DNA from: Clostridiales bacterium
GTDB lineage: Bacteria > Bacillota > Clostridia > Lachnospirales > Lachnospiraceae
NCBI GenBank assembly: GCA_018372435.1
Contig: JAHAJA010000014.1
Span: 1-64,000, forward strand
Direction: 5' to 3'
DNA: 64,000 bases
The position numbers were made by a program, and so were the translations under genes. The stretch's first letter is position 1; each line of letters opens with the position of its first letter. Below the pieces are notes generated by a model. The model did not search any database. It was given only the letters and a program-made list of their open reading frames with translations, and was not told where the DNA came from. Below are positions 18,385 through 27,431 of this stretch, piece after piece.

Positions 18385-19263
18385 CTATGCAACTTCTTTT
18401 TTATCCGCAAATAATTTATTCAGACACACGGTAACAATCAGACAGATTATAATAAATACAATACCAATCGAATTACCATACCCATATTTGAATGCCTTAA
18501 ACGCCTGTTTGTATAAATAGTTAGCGGCAAATTGCGTACTGTTTCCAGGTCCACCATTGGTTAGAAGGTAAACTGTTTCCATCTGTTTTAGGGCAGATAT
18601 AATTGCCATAGTAACATTAATCTGAATGACTGGTTTCATAAGTGGTAAGGTTATTTGTAAAAAGGTAGTTTTACCATTTGCACCATCTATCGAAGCAGCT
18701 TCATATAGTACAGGGTCAATATTCTTAATACCAGTATAATAAATTAACATTCCCCAGCCAAAACCATGCCATATCAATACAATCAATACTGACCATATAG
18801 CTAAATCTGTGCTAAACCAATTAATCTTACCTGTATAACCAAACATCTTAAGAAAATTATTTAGGAGTCCAAAATCTGGATTGTATACAAATTTCCATAG
18901 ATACGCGATTACTGCTACTGAAATAACATTAGGGATAAAGTAAATGCAGCGAAAAATCCCTTCTGCCTTTCCCTGTAGTTTATCTAAAACAGCAGCTACG
19001 ATAATTGCAATAGGATGCTGAATTACAATAAATCCAATGGCAAGAAATAATGAATTCAATAATGATTTATGAAATACTTGATCCATCATTAACTGTTTAT
19101 AGTTATCCATTCCAATAAAAGTCGCTTTACCCATACCGGAGTAATCGGTAAATCCATAATAAACGCTTAATGCTATAGGTGCTAGAATAGCAAATACGAA
19201 TACAAGGATTCCCGGGATAACAAGGCTGAATATAACTAGTTTATTACTATATAATCGTTTCAT
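18385..19263 (-). CDS. Carbohydrate ABC transporter permease (MalF type)
   Basis: 292 residues, six predicted helices, EAA loop at YEAASIDGANGKTTFLQITLPLMKP. SD AAAGGAAAG before the ATG. Lies 11 bases upstream of the MalG-type gene and follows the binding-protein gene after a hairpin. First membrane subunit of the importer. The sugar is not determinable from sequence alone; uronate or xylan oligosaccharides would fit the neighbouring uxu genes but this is conjecture. Confidence 0.93.
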   Translation of the reverse strand: MKRLYSNKLVIFSLVIPGILVFVFAILAPIALSVYYGFTDYSGMGKATFIGMDNYKQLMMDQVFHKSLLNSLFLAIGFIVIQHPIAIIVAAVLDKLQGKAEGIFRCIYFIPNVISVAVIAYLWKFVYNPDFGLLNNFLKMFGYTGKINWFSTDLAIWSVLIVLIWHGFGWGMLIYYTGIKNIDPVLYEAASIDGANGKTTFLQITLPLMKPVIQINVTMAIISALKQMETVYLLTNGGPGNSTQFAANYLYKQAFKAFKYGYGNSIGIVFIIICLIVTVCLNKLFADKKEVA

Positions 19264-19277
19264 ACTCTTTCCTTTCT

Positions 19278-19315
19278 AAAATAGCTACCTTTCCTTGTGA
19301 AAAAGTAGCTATTTT
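19278..19315 (-). terminator. Hairpin between binding-protein and permease genes
   Basis: A perfect 11 bp stem, AAAATAGCTAC / GTAGCTATTTT, with a 16-base loop. No strong T run follows, so it probably protects the 3' end of the binding-protein message or causes partial termination, giving more binding protein than permease. Confidence 0.65.
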
Positions 19316-19337
19316 ATGCAACTCTATGTATTTGCTA

Positions 19338-20720
19338 TTATTTACATGCTTTACCTATACTCGCAAGGAAGTCTTCTACACTTATTGAACCGTTAGATAC
19401 ACTTTGAATTTCACTCTCTATAGAAGCTTTAAAAGTAGAAGGACCACAGTCATTTACAGGTGTACCTGACACGCTTGTCGCTTTATTAACGATGTCTAGA
19501 ATCTGTAATTGCAACTCAGTTTCATTACCTGTCATATATGCTGATTGATCTTGTGCTGACATACCAACACCATTTACCCAGCCATATTTTGATAATTTAT
19601 CTGGTTGATACATATAATTTAAGAACTTAATTGCTTCTTCTTTCACCTCTGAATCAGCTGAAACAGCGTAGCCGCCACCATTCCATGCTGCAATATCTGT
19701 ATTTTTTCCAACTCCTTCAGCTACTGTTGGCATAGTAAATACTCTAATATTGTTTCTAATCTCTTCAGGGATATCTGCATTCAAGGCCATAGAAGCTTCC
19801 CAACTTCCCATATAAAACATAGCTGCTTGACCGTTAGTGAATAAGTTCATTGCAGTTCCATAATCTTGTGAATCATATCCTGTTTGGAATAAACCTGCCT
19901 TTGCAGAATCTGCAAGGATTTGAGTTGCCTTTGTAAACACAGGATCAGAGAAATCTCCGTTCGCAATCGCATCTGATACGATTTTGCCACAATCTCCATT
20001 GATCTTTACCATAAGATCTGTTAGGTAAATAGCCATTGGCCATCCATCTCCACCATCCATCGCTACTGGTGTAAGTCCTGCTCCATTAATCTTATCAGCC
20101 AATGCTAGAAGTTCATCATAGGTTTGTGGTACACTCCAACCATTATCTTCGAACATCTTTTGATTATAGTAGAAGAACATAACATCCGTGTTTCTTGGAA
20201 GTCCGTATAATTTACCATCTTTCTTAAAACCTTCTAAAGAACCAGATACAAATCCATAATCTGCATAATCTGCTTCCGATAATTCAGCCAAGATTTCAGC
20301 ATCAAGTACTTCGTCTAAGAAAGAAGGCTGTCCCCAGATACTTACTACATCTGGCATTCCGTCCATTGCATACGCTTTAAATTTAGTCTTATATGCTTCT
20401 TCATCTAGTGCTTCCACTTCTATCTTAACATTCTGATTTTCTTTCATATATTCATCAATAATCGTCTGTTCTACAAGTCCCTGACCATTTTTTCTATCAG
20501 GTAGATTGGAGAATAGTTTCAAAGTTACAGGTTCAGCAGTAGTATCAGCTGTTGCATCTTCTTTTGTTGAATCATCGGAAGAAGCAGTATCCGCAGTATC
20601 TTCTGTATTAGCTACTGCTTTATTATTATCTGCTTTATCTTTTGATTTCGAACCACACCCCATTACTCCAAGTGCTAGCATTGCTGTCACAAGCAATAAT
20701 GATACTATCTTTCTTTTCAT
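19338..20720 (-). CDS. Sugar-binding lipoprotein of the ABC importer
   Basis: 460 residues. The signal peptide MKRKIVSLLLVTAMLALGVMGC ends in a lipobox with lipidated Cys22. A low-complexity Asp/Ser/Thr/Ala tether follows to about residue 65, then a type 1 extracellular solute-binding fold (KLYGLPRNTDVMFFYYNQKMF, AAMFYMGSWEA). Start ATG at 20718-20720 after GGAGG; an upstream in-frame ATG at 20735 overlaps that site. First gene of the operon importer-kinase-regulator. Two nested palindromes lie just upstream. Confidence 0.93.
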   Translation of the reverse strand: MKRKIVSLLLVTAMLALGVMGCGSKSKDKADNNKAVANTEDTADTASSDDSTKEDATADTTAEPVTLKLFSNLPDRKNGQGLVEQTIIDEYMKENQNVKIEVEALDEEAYKTKFKAYAMDGMPDVVSIWGQPSFLDEVLDAEILAELSEADYADYGFVSGSLEGFKKDGKLYGLPRNTDVMFFYYNQKMFEDNGWSVPQTYDELLALADKINGAGLTPVAMDGGDGWPMAIYLTDLMVKINGDCGKIVSDAIANGDFSDPVFTKATQILADSAKAGLFQTGYDSQDYGTAMNLFTNGQAAMFYMGSWEASMALNADIPEEIRNNIRVFTMPTVAEGVGKNTDIAAWNGGGYAVSADSEVKEEAIKFLNYMYQPDKLSKYGWVNGVGMSAQDQSAYMTGNETELQLQILDIVNKATSVSGTPVNDCGPSTFKASIESEIQSVSNGSISVEDFLASIGKACK

Positions 20721-20734
20721 AATAATACCTCCCA

Positions 20735-20800
20735 TATTTAACTATAATATTAACAATTTATTACTTTCCGGAAAGTAAGTTCTTTTGTTATAGTTAAATA
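20735..20800 (-). promoter_or_regulatory. Nested palindromes before the binding-protein gene
   Basis: An 18-base perfect palindrome TTACTTTCCGGAAAGTAA (20761-20778) is enclosed by 13-base arms TATTTAACTATAA (20735-20747) and TTATAGTTAAATA (20788-20800). The inner edge of the outer arm lies against the ribosome binding site. Either a regulator operator or a leader hairpin, or both. Confidence 0.6.
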
Positions 20801-20820
20801 TTAACATTCTATTATTATAA

Positions 20821-21627
20821 TTAATAGTTATCTATTTTCATAAAAGGTGTAATATTTTCGATTTCTTTTCTTGTTAACGCTCTATAGTTTCCTGGCGGCA
20901 ATTTCTCATCCAGTTCTAATTCACCAATTTGGAATCGCTTCAGATAGATCACATAGCAACCAATAGCCTTCAACATTCTCTTCACTTGGTGCTTCTTTCC
21001 CTCTGTAATCGTTATATATCCTGATGTTACCATCTGTATATACGTATTGTTCTTCATGTTCGTCGAATCGTACGTATAGGAAGGGATCTGTGCTTCCAAT
21101 TCTTCATATCTACCACTTTGTATGATTTCTATCTTCGCTGGACAAGTGGTATTATCATCCTCGCCGATTGAAATACCATTCTCTAATAGCGTCTTCTTGT
21201 CCTCCGTAATTGTACCTAAGCACCAGAAGAAATACTTCTTGGAAACATGATGGTTTGGATGCATCAATTGATGGTCAAATTCTCCATCATTCGTAAGCAA
21301 CAACAAACCTTCCGTATCTTTATCTAATCTACCAACCGGAAATAATCCCTTACTATCCTCCTTCGTAAAATAGTCCATAACTGTCTTGTGTTTCTCATCT
21401 ATCTTTGCTGTTATACAACCCGCTGGTTTATTGAACATAATATAGCGTTTACCGGGATATACAATCACTTCATCCTTGTATATAATCTGGTCTACCTTCT
21501 CGGTAATCTCTATCGCTGGGTCATATACTAACTCACCATTAACCGAAATCAATCCATCTATTATTAAGTTTCTTACTTCTTTTCTCGAGCCTACATAAGA
21601 CTCTGCTAAGTATTTATCTAATCTCAT
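20821..21627 (-). CDS. rsuA: 16S rRNA pseudouridine synthase (RsuA family)
   Basis: 268 residues. An N-terminal S4 RNA-binding domain (MRLDKYLAESYVGSRKEVRN, about 1-60) precedes a pseudouridine synthase domain with the catalytic-Asp motif GRLDKDTEGLLLLTNDG and the later GKKHQVKRML. This matches RsuA, which modifies U516 of 16S rRNA; RluB-type 23S activity cannot be fully excluded. SD AAAAGGA, ATG. Monocistronic between the importer operon and a divergent gene. Confidence 0.9.
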   Translation of the reverse strand: MRLDKYLAESYVGSRKEVRNLIIDGLISVNGELVYDPAIEITEKVDQIIYKDEVIVYPGKRYIMFNKPAGCITAKIDEKHKTVMDYFTKEDSKGLFPVGRLDKDTEGLLLLTNDGEFDHQLMHPNHHVSKKYFFWCLGTITEDKKTLLENGISIGEDDNTTCPAKIEIIQSGRYEELEAQIPSYTYDSTNMKNNTYIQMVTSGYITITEGKKHQVKRMLKAIGCYVIYLKRFQIGELELDEKLPPGNYRALTRKEIENITPFMKIDNY

Positions 21628-21761
21628 TGTTTAATCCTTTTCTTTTCCTATTATAAAACTTATCTTATCATAACAAAATCCAACTTGATGTCAAGTTTTA
21701 ACTAAACTTAACAATTAGCAACTATTACACTTTACATTCATATGATTAAATAAGGTATGGT

Positions 21762-21825
21762 ACAATCGTATGGTTTTCCTAAGAGTAACTTGTTTGCTCT
21801 ATTCCCGTTCTCTCCATACGATTGT
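21762..21825 (+). promoter_or_regulatory. Large leader hairpin
   Basis: A perfect 12 bp stem, ACAATCGTATGG / CCATACGATTGT, closes a 40-base loop that can form a small inner AGAG / CTCT hairpin. It lies 70 bases before the phospholipase-like gene. Function unknown; a leader RNA control element or an operator is possible. Confidence 0.5.
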
Positions 21826-21896
21826 TTCCTTCCCCTTTTGTAATTGCCAATGTCAAAAGGTCATGAACAATGTTAAATATAAAGGAGGCATCAATA

Positions 21897-22694
21897 TTGC
21901 CAGCTATCTATGCACATTATCGTTTTGGTTGTGATGTAATTAAGAATACACCTCACCATATCACGGCACTTATCATTGAATATCGTTCTTTATTCGATAT
22001 TGGACTTCATGGACCCGACTTGTTGTTTTATTATAAACCTCTATTTTCAAATCCCGTAAACCGTGTAGGCTTTAGTATACATGATAAAAAGGGCCGTATA
22101 TTCTTCGAACAGGCTGCTGAGGTGGTGAACAATTCGTCTCACAAAGAACCCGCTCTCGCTTATCTATATGGTTCCCTTTGTCATTTTGCTTTAGATAGTA
22201 TGTGCCACCCTTACATAGAAGAAAAGTCAACAAATGACAACGTGAGTCATACACAGATTGAAAGTTCCTTTGATCTATCACTTATGCAAAAGGATTCTTT
22301 TAAGCCTGCCCGTCACACTATATGCTCTTACATTAATCCCACTATGAATAGCGCGAAGTTAATATCACAATTTTATACCTCGATAAACCCCAAAGAAATC
22401 TTTAAAGCACAACAATCGTTTGTATCGTATAATCGATTTCTGTATACCGCAGATAAGCTAAAACGTGGAGTTGCCTTAACTGCTTTCAAACTAACTGGGA
22501 ATTATAATGATATGAAAGGTTTACTTCTACCCAAAAAACAAACATTTGAATGCGTCGATAGTACGAATCAATTACTTCGCCTATATGATTTTGCACTTAT
22601 ACAAGCAGCAAATCTATTCAGTGAGATGGATCTGTATCTTAGTCAAGATAAAAGATTAAGCTCCTTGTTTGATCATACTTACGGCGCATACTAG
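21897..22694 (+). CDS. Zinc-dependent phospholipase C-like protein
   Basis: 265 residues from a TTG at 21897, which lies 8 bases after AAAGGAGG; the longer ORF from 21870 would place that site inside the gene. Protein begins MPAIYAHYRFG, as is usual for this clostridial family. GLHGPDLLFYYKP, YLYGSLCHFALDSMCHPYI and SHTQIESSFDL supply the His/Asp/Glu residues expected to bind zinc. No signal peptide, so it probably acts in the cytoplasm or on the inner membrane face; the true substrate is unknown. Confidence 0.82.
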   Translation: MPAIYAHYRFGCDVIKNTPHHITALIIEYRSLFDIGLHGPDLLFYYKPLFSNPVNRVGFSIHDKKGRIFFEQAAEVVNNSSHKEPALAYLYGSLCHFALDSMCHPYIEEKSTNDNVSHTQIESSFDLSLMQKDSFKPARHTICSYINPTMNSAKLISQFYTSINPKEIFKAQQSFVSYNRFLYTADKLKRGVALTAFKLTGNYNDMKGLLLPKKQTFECVDSTNQLLRLYDFALIQAANLFSEMDLYLSQDKRLSSLFDHTYGAY

Positions 22695-22781
22695 TAGATA
22701 CACACCCACTAAATCTTCATAATTAAACCTATGATCATGTTATCGGCATAAAATTTCAATAGAGGAAAAGGAGTATTTTAA

Positions 22782-24035
22782 ATGGATAAATTCAAGCTAA
22801 CTAAGGCAGAGCAATCTTGGATTCTATATGACGTAGGTAATTCTGCTTTCATTCTTCTTATTACCACATTGGTACCGATATATTTTAACAGCTTAGCAGA
22901 AACTGCTAACCTCTCCTCCTCTGAATATCTAGCTTATTGGGGATATGCTGGTTCCATCGCCACCTTATTGGTAGCTATTATTGCACCATTCTTCGGAACA
23001 TTAGCGGACCGACAGGACTATAAGAAAAAGATCTTCCTTTTCGCTGTCATTATCGGTGCTGTAAGTTGTTCCATCTTAGGTTTCGCAACTAATTGGTTAT
23101 GCTTCTTACTACTTTTTATACTTGCTAAAACTGCTTACTCCTCGAGTTTGGTTTTCTATGATGCTATGCTGCCTGACCTGACACAAGAGGATAAGATGGA
23201 CCGCGTTTCCTCTCATGGTTATGCCTTCGGATATATCGGAAGTTGTGTCCCATTCATCTTATGTCTTATCCTTGTCCTCTTCAATGAGAAACTCGGTATA
23301 GCGATGAATACCGCTATGATTTTTGCCTTTCTAATTACTGCTTTATGGTGGATACTATTTACAGTTCCTCTATTAAAGCACTATAAGCAAACGAAATACA
23401 TACAGTCTGAAACTAGCCCTATTAAAGAGAGTTTCACTCGTCTAATTCATACATTTCGAAACATGAAGAAGCAAAAATCTATCTTTCTTTTCCTTCTTGC
23501 CTTTTTCTTCTTCATAGATGGCGTCTATACAATTATTGATATGGCAACTGCTTACGGAACAGCACTTGGACTTGACACTGCTGGACTTCTGCTCGCTCTA
23601 CTAACTACTCAGATCGTAGCTTTCCCATTTGCTATCCTATTCGGGCGATTGTCATCACGCTATAATACTGGTTCTTTAATTAAAGTCTGTATTCTGTGTT
23701 ATACAGGCATTACCTTATTCGCCGTATTCTTACGATTTCAATGGCAATTCTGGGTATTAGCTATATGTGTAGGTATGTTTCAAGGTGGTATTCAAGCATT
23801 ATCTCGTTCCTACTTTGCAAAGATTATCCCTCCTGAATGTTCGGGTGAATACTTTGGAATCTATGATATCTTCGGTAAAGGTGCCTCTCTCGTTGGAACA
23901 ACACTTGTTGCTATTATCAGCCATGCTTTCCATAACGAGAGCTTAGGTGTAAGTGCTATTATTATTATCTTTATAATCGGATTCGCATTATTTTGCAAAG
24001 CAGATCAATGCGTGCGTTCTCAACAAAATAATTAA
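22782..24035 (+). CDS. MFS transporter, UMF1/Atg22-like
   Basis: 417 residues with about 12 membrane helices. Start AEQSWILYDVGNSAFILLI and the loop GTLADRQDYKKK resemble the UMF1 (COG2270) branch of the major facilitator superfamily, related to yeast vacuolar Atg22. SD AAAAGGAG, ATG. Substrate unknown; effluxed amino acids or sugars have been suggested for relatives. A terminator follows. Confidence 0.85.
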   Translation: MDKFKLTKAEQSWILYDVGNSAFILLITTLVPIYFNSLAETANLSSSEYLAYWGYAGSIATLLVAIIAPFFGTLADRQDYKKKIFLFAVIIGAVSCSILGFATNWLCFLLLFILAKTAYSSSLVFYDAMLPDLTQEDKMDRVSSHGYAFGYIGSCVPFILCLILVLFNEKLGIAMNTAMIFAFLITALWWILFTVPLLKHYKQTKYIQSETSPIKESFTRLIHTFRNMKKQKSIFLFLLAFFFFIDGVYTIIDMATAYGTALGLDTAGLLLALLTTQIVAFPFAILFGRLSSRYNTGSLIKVCILCYTGITLFAVFLRFQWQFWVLAICVGMFQGGIQALSRSYFAKIIPPECSGEYFGIYDIFGKGASLVGTTLVAIISHAFHNESLGVSAIIIIFIIGFALFCKADQCVRSQQNN

Positions 24036-24043
24036 TGCAAATT

Positions 24044-24090
24044 AATAAGCCAATATAAAGTTCACTTTTCAAACTTTATATTGGCTTATT
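24044..24090. terminator. Bidirectional terminator
   Basis: A perfect 19 bp stem starting AATAAGCCAATATAAAGTT with a nine-base loop, between the convergent MFS and epimerase genes. Confidence 0.85.
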
Positions 24091-24115
24091 TGTTACTGTC
24101 ATTCATAAACAGACG

Positions 24116-24973
24116 CTATTTATCAATATAGAAATCTATTAATTCGTATATCCAATCCTTCAAATTAGTAAACGAATATCCTAACCCTCTAGCTTTCTGC
24201 GTATCAATAGAATACTCAGTAGTTCCATTATAAGGAGCTTCATCTCCCTTTAATGAATATTGTGCCCTCTTTCCTGTTTTCTCTTCTACATAGCTTATAA
24301 TCTCATAAAGTGATATCGTTCCATCATTACAACCATTGATGGCACCTGTATACTCCTTATCAGCTAAGCAAGCAAGAAAATCCCCCGCCTCACATGACCT
24401 TATAAAACTCATCTGATTATTCAGATTATCGACATTCATAGGAGTCTCTTTCATAACATGCTCTACATAAAATTTCAGCCGTTCTGTGTAATCATCCTCT
24501 CCAATAACAAACGGATACCGAACTGCAACTGCATTCTGCTGCACATACTGTTTTCTTAATGCACACTCTGCCAAACGTTTTACTTCACCATATGAAAATG
24601 CTTCTCTATCACACCATATTAATTCTTTTTCTTCTGGCTTGTAATCTTCTTCTACTGTATGATTATGTAATTCATAAACTGCTGTTGTTGACATCAATAT
24701 AAAACGATCACAGGATACCGCATCAAGTACGGCTCTTAAATCATTAGAACAATAGCAGATATTATCATATACCACATCATAATGATGATTTGCAAAGGTT
24801 TGCTTCATATCTTGTGCATTAAGATGGTCCACATGGATTCGATTTACCGAAGTACCGAAATCATCTCCCTTATTTCCTCTTGTTGCTATTGTTACCTTAT
24901 GTCCACGTTTTAGCAATGATCTTACTATATGTAATCCAAAAAACCTTGTACCGCCTAGTACTAGAATATTCAT
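24116..24973 (-). CDS. NAD-dependent epimerase/dehydratase family protein
   Basis: 285 residues, an atypical (extended-type) short-chain dehydrogenase. The N-terminal NILVLGGTRFFGLHIVRSL is the Rossmann nucleotide site, STTAV supplies the catalytic Ser/Thr and SYGEVK the Tyr-x-x-x-Lys. RNA-binding relatives of this fold (CSP41-like) and nucleotide-sugar epimerases are both possible. SD AAAGGAGG, ATG. Monocistronic; nothing nearby fixes the substrate. Confidence 0.8.
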   Translation of the reverse strand: MNILVLGGTRFFGLHIVRSLLKRGHKVTIATRGNKGDDFGTSVNRIHVDHLNAQDMKQTFANHHYDVVYDNICYCSNDLRAVLDAVSCDRFILMSTTAVYELHNHTVEEDYKPEEKELIWCDREAFSYGEVKRLAECALRKQYVQQNAVAVRYPFVIGEDDYTERLKFYVEHVMKETPMNVDNLNNQMSFIRSCEAGDFLACLADKEYTGAINGCNDGTISLYEIISYVEEKTGKRAQYSLKGDEAPYNGTTEYSIDTQKARGLGYSFTNLKDWIYELIDFYIDK

Positions 24974-25190
24974 GGTATGCCTCCTTTAGTTGTTAGAATT
25001 TATCTTTACATTTACAGTTAAAGTAACAAGATATCTATTGTACTTGTCATCTTTGTTTCTATGATCCCTCATTATACTTACTCCCTCTTGCGTTTGTTAT
25101 TTTATACCAGTTAAATACTACCACATTGATCACATCTATTTCAATACAAATTACAACTAACAGTTAACCTACTCCCAATGTTCACAAAGT

Positions 25191-25246
25191 AAAAAGGAAC
25201 AGTTGTATAAACCTTATGCTAAACATAAAGTTTATACAACTGTTCC
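25191..25246 (-). terminator. sigK terminator
   Basis: A perfect 17 bp stem (25196-25212 with 25230-25246), followed on the minus strand by five T. It begins 15 bases after the sigK stop. The remainder of 24974-25260 shows no feature. Confidence 0.85.
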
Positions 25247-25260
25247 CCTCTTATCCTATT

Positions 25261-25884
25261 TTACTTATCAAATCTTTCACGAAGCTTCTTTAACGCCTTC
25301 TTCTCAATACGGCTCACATAACTTCTTGATATCCCTAGTCTTACTGCAATCTCACGTTGTGTTACTTCTTCTCCACCTTCCAGCCCATAACGAAGAATTA
25401 TTATCTCTTTCTCACGATCGGTTAATAATTTCTGGACAAACTTCTTTAACTTCACAATGTTCTCGCGGGTCTCTAATGTATCAACAATATCCTCATCGAC
25501 TGACTCAATAATATCTAGTAAATTAATTTCGTTTCCTTCCTTATCAGCCCCAATGGGTTCATACAGATAAACTTCTTTCGACTGTTTTTTGCCACTTCGA
25601 AGCATCATAAGAAGCTCATTATCTATGCAACGGGAAGCATAGGTGGCCAGACGTATCCCCTTATCTGAATCAAATGTATCAATTGCTTTGATTAACCCAA
25701 TGGTACCAATAGATATTAAATCGTCGATTTCTTTGTCTGGGGCACTATATTTCTTAACTATGTGAGCAACTAAACGTAAATTACGCTCAATCAGAATACT
25801 ACGAGCTTCCTGACTGCCGTTTTTGTATTGCAGGAGATAAGACTTTTCCTCGGTGGTGCTTAATGGCTTCGGAAATGATTTCAC
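25261..25884 (-). CDS. sigK: Sporulation sigma factor SigK, without pro-sequence
   Basis: 207 residues. Late mother-cell sigma factor. Recognised by FPKPLSTTEEKSYLL, the region 2 core RNLRLVAHIVKKY and DLISIGTIGLIKAIDTFD, YEPIGADKEGNEINLLDI, and region 4 REIAVRLGISRSYVSRIEKKALKKL. The start is a GTG 8 bases after GAGGTG, and an in-frame stop lies five codons upstream, so the 20-residue pro-peptide of Bacillus pro-sigma-K cannot be encoded. The gene is intact, without a skin-type insertion. A CATACAATA box upstream suggests sigma-E or sigma-K transcription. Confidence 0.93.
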   Translation of the reverse strand: MKSFPKPLSTTEEKSYLLQYKNGSQEARSILIERNLRLVAHIVKKYSAPDKEIDDLISIGTIGLIKAIDTFDSDKGIRLATYASRCIDNELLMMLRSGKKQSKEVYLYEPIGADKEGNEINLLDIIESVDEDIVDTLETRENIVKLKKFVQKLLTDREKEIIILRYGLEGGEEVTQREIAVRLGISRSYVSRIEKKALKKLRERFDK

Positions 25885-25916
25885 TTTATAAGCACCTCAA
25901 ACTAATAGTTTATTAC

Positions 25917-25944
25917 TATTGTATGTGGCGAAACTTATTTTTGT
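25917..25944 (-). promoter_or_regulatory. Candidate sigma-E/sigma-K promoter of sigK
   Basis: On the minus strand AC, 17 bases, CATACAATA. This matches the sigma-K pattern AC-N17-CATANNNTA, and the -10 part also matches the sigma-E form CATACAAT. Located 33 to 60 bases before the GTG start. Confidence 0.45.
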
Positions 25945-26020
25945 GCTTTTCCTACTCATTTCTTCTAATTTTGATACTCGTCTACATATTTATGTCCTAA
26001 AAAATCAGCTTGTTAACCCT

Positions 26021-26614
26021 CTATATTCTTGAAATCCTAATTAAAAATTCTTTTATATAAGAATGTCCTTTCTTAGCTTGCTCTTCACTATAATGAACAG
26101 AATACGTATCCATAAACCCATGATTTGATTTAAATGTCATATAACTTACCATATTTGTCTTAGATAACTTCTTAGTTATAGACTCAACATCAAAGGAATC
26201 CTGCTCGGCAAAAAGTAAAAACACCTGGCACCTAGGTTTTACTTCCACATAATCTCGTATACGCGAACCATAACAAGCAATTACACCGTCACACCTATCA
26301 TTCTCACTACATCTCCAAGCAATAGTAGCACCAACACTAAATCCAAGGATAAATACTTTTTCATACTTCTCTTTTAATATATTTATGAAATCATTGATTT
26401 GTTCATATATATTAAAACCAATTACTTTAACAAAGTTATCATAAGCCTCCTTTGCTTGTTCGTAAGAATAACATTCTTTATGGAGTAGATTTGGACAATA
26501 AACATCAAAATCTTCCTTCTGATACTGTACACATACATCTTCTATAAATTGGTTAATTCCATAAATCTCATGTAAAACAATCAGTGCATTTTTGTTATTC
26601 TTTATGTAATTCAT
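26021..26614 (-). CDS. Dienelactone hydrolase-like alpha/beta hydrolase
   Basis: 197 residues. ALIVLHEIYGINQFIEDVC is the start of the dienelactone hydrolase fold. Predicted triad: Ser in GFSVGAT (Cys in true dienelactone hydrolases), Asp in FAEQDSFD and His in KSNHGFMD. Somewhat short for the family. SD AAGGGAGAAGG, ATG. It lies downstream of the ABC-2 exporter genes on the same strand with 35 bases between, so it may be the last gene of that operon. Substrate unknown. Confidence 0.78.
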   Translation of the reverse strand: MNYIKNNKNALIVLHEIYGINQFIEDVCVQYQKEDFDVYCPNLLHKECYSYEQAKEAYDNFVKVIGFNIYEQINDFINILKEKYEKVFILGFSVGATIAWRCSENDRCDGVIACYGSRIRDYVEVKPRCQVFLLFAEQDSFDVESITKKLSKTNMVSYMTFKSNHGFMDTYSVHYSEEQAKKGHSYIKEFLIRISRI

Positions 26615-26649
26615 TGCATCCTTCTCCCTTTGCTTCCACTCATTAAGTA

Positions 26650-27429
26650 TCAGAATATCTCCAGTACACCTTTTCGAATAGCTAATTTTTCAACTCTCTT
26701 TAATAGTAGATAACTAACTAGAATATATAGCATACCAACTACCGCTTCCATTGCTATTAAGCTCCATATCGTATCCAAATCCTCACCAAGTACCATTCTA
26801 TTCACAGCCTCTATGCTTCTAGTTAATGGCAAACAATACGATATGAATCGTATACCACTTGGCAACATAGTAATTGGAAAATTCGCTCCTGTCAACAGTG
26901 CTAACACAATAGAGGAAGTGTTTAGTAAAAAATGCATCTCACTCGTTATCATTCCGAGAACTCCCAGAACCATTCCTAAGCCGCATGCTGAGAAGGTTCC
27001 AACAAGAACAATTAATAAATATAGTCCGATATGTATATTGGTAAAATTAATAGAAAAAACAAAACCTCCAATTACAAAACCGATAACAATGCTAATAAAA
27101 CTCTCTATCACTGGTAAAAGACCTTTTTCGAGTATAGTAACTAACTTACTATATGGTGATACAACAATGGAGCGAAGTCGTCCGAAATAACGTTCTGAAC
27201 TGAAACAAGTTCCGATTGTGAATACACAAGTTCCTGTACATAATAGGAACGAATTACCGCTTACCCAGTAAGCAAGATCCTTAGTTTGAAATCCAAAGGA
27301 GGCCATAATGCAGTACATAATTAAGCCTAGTAATGGAACCGAAAACTTTAATAAAAGATACTCTTCGAGATTAAATCCTGAATTTTGTCCTTTGTAATAA
27401 AGCCAAGATTGCTCTAAATATTTTTTCAA
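26650..27429 (-). CDS. ABC-2 type exporter permease
   Basis: 259 residues, six predicted membrane helices, ABC-2 membrane domain. The start is a TTG at 27427-27429, about 9 bases after GGAGGTGAG. It lies two bases past the stop of another permease of the same kind, giving an ATPase-permease-permease operon. Export of a drug, antibiotic or lipid is likely; the substrate is not evident. Confidence 0.83.
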   Translation of the reverse strand: MKKYLEQSWLYYKGQNSGFNLEEYLLLKFSVPLLGLIMYCIMASFGFQTKDLAYWVSGNSFLLCTGTCVFTIGTCFSSERYFGRLRSIVVSPYSKLVTILEKGLLPVIESFISIVIGFVIGGFVFSINFTNIHIGLYLLIVLVGTFSACGLGMVLGVLGMITSEMHFLLNTSSIVLALLTGANFPITMLPSGIRFISYCLPLTRSIEAVNRMVLGEDLDTIWSLIAMEAVVGMLYILVSYLLLKRVEKLAIRKGVLEIF

Positions 27430-27431
27430 AA

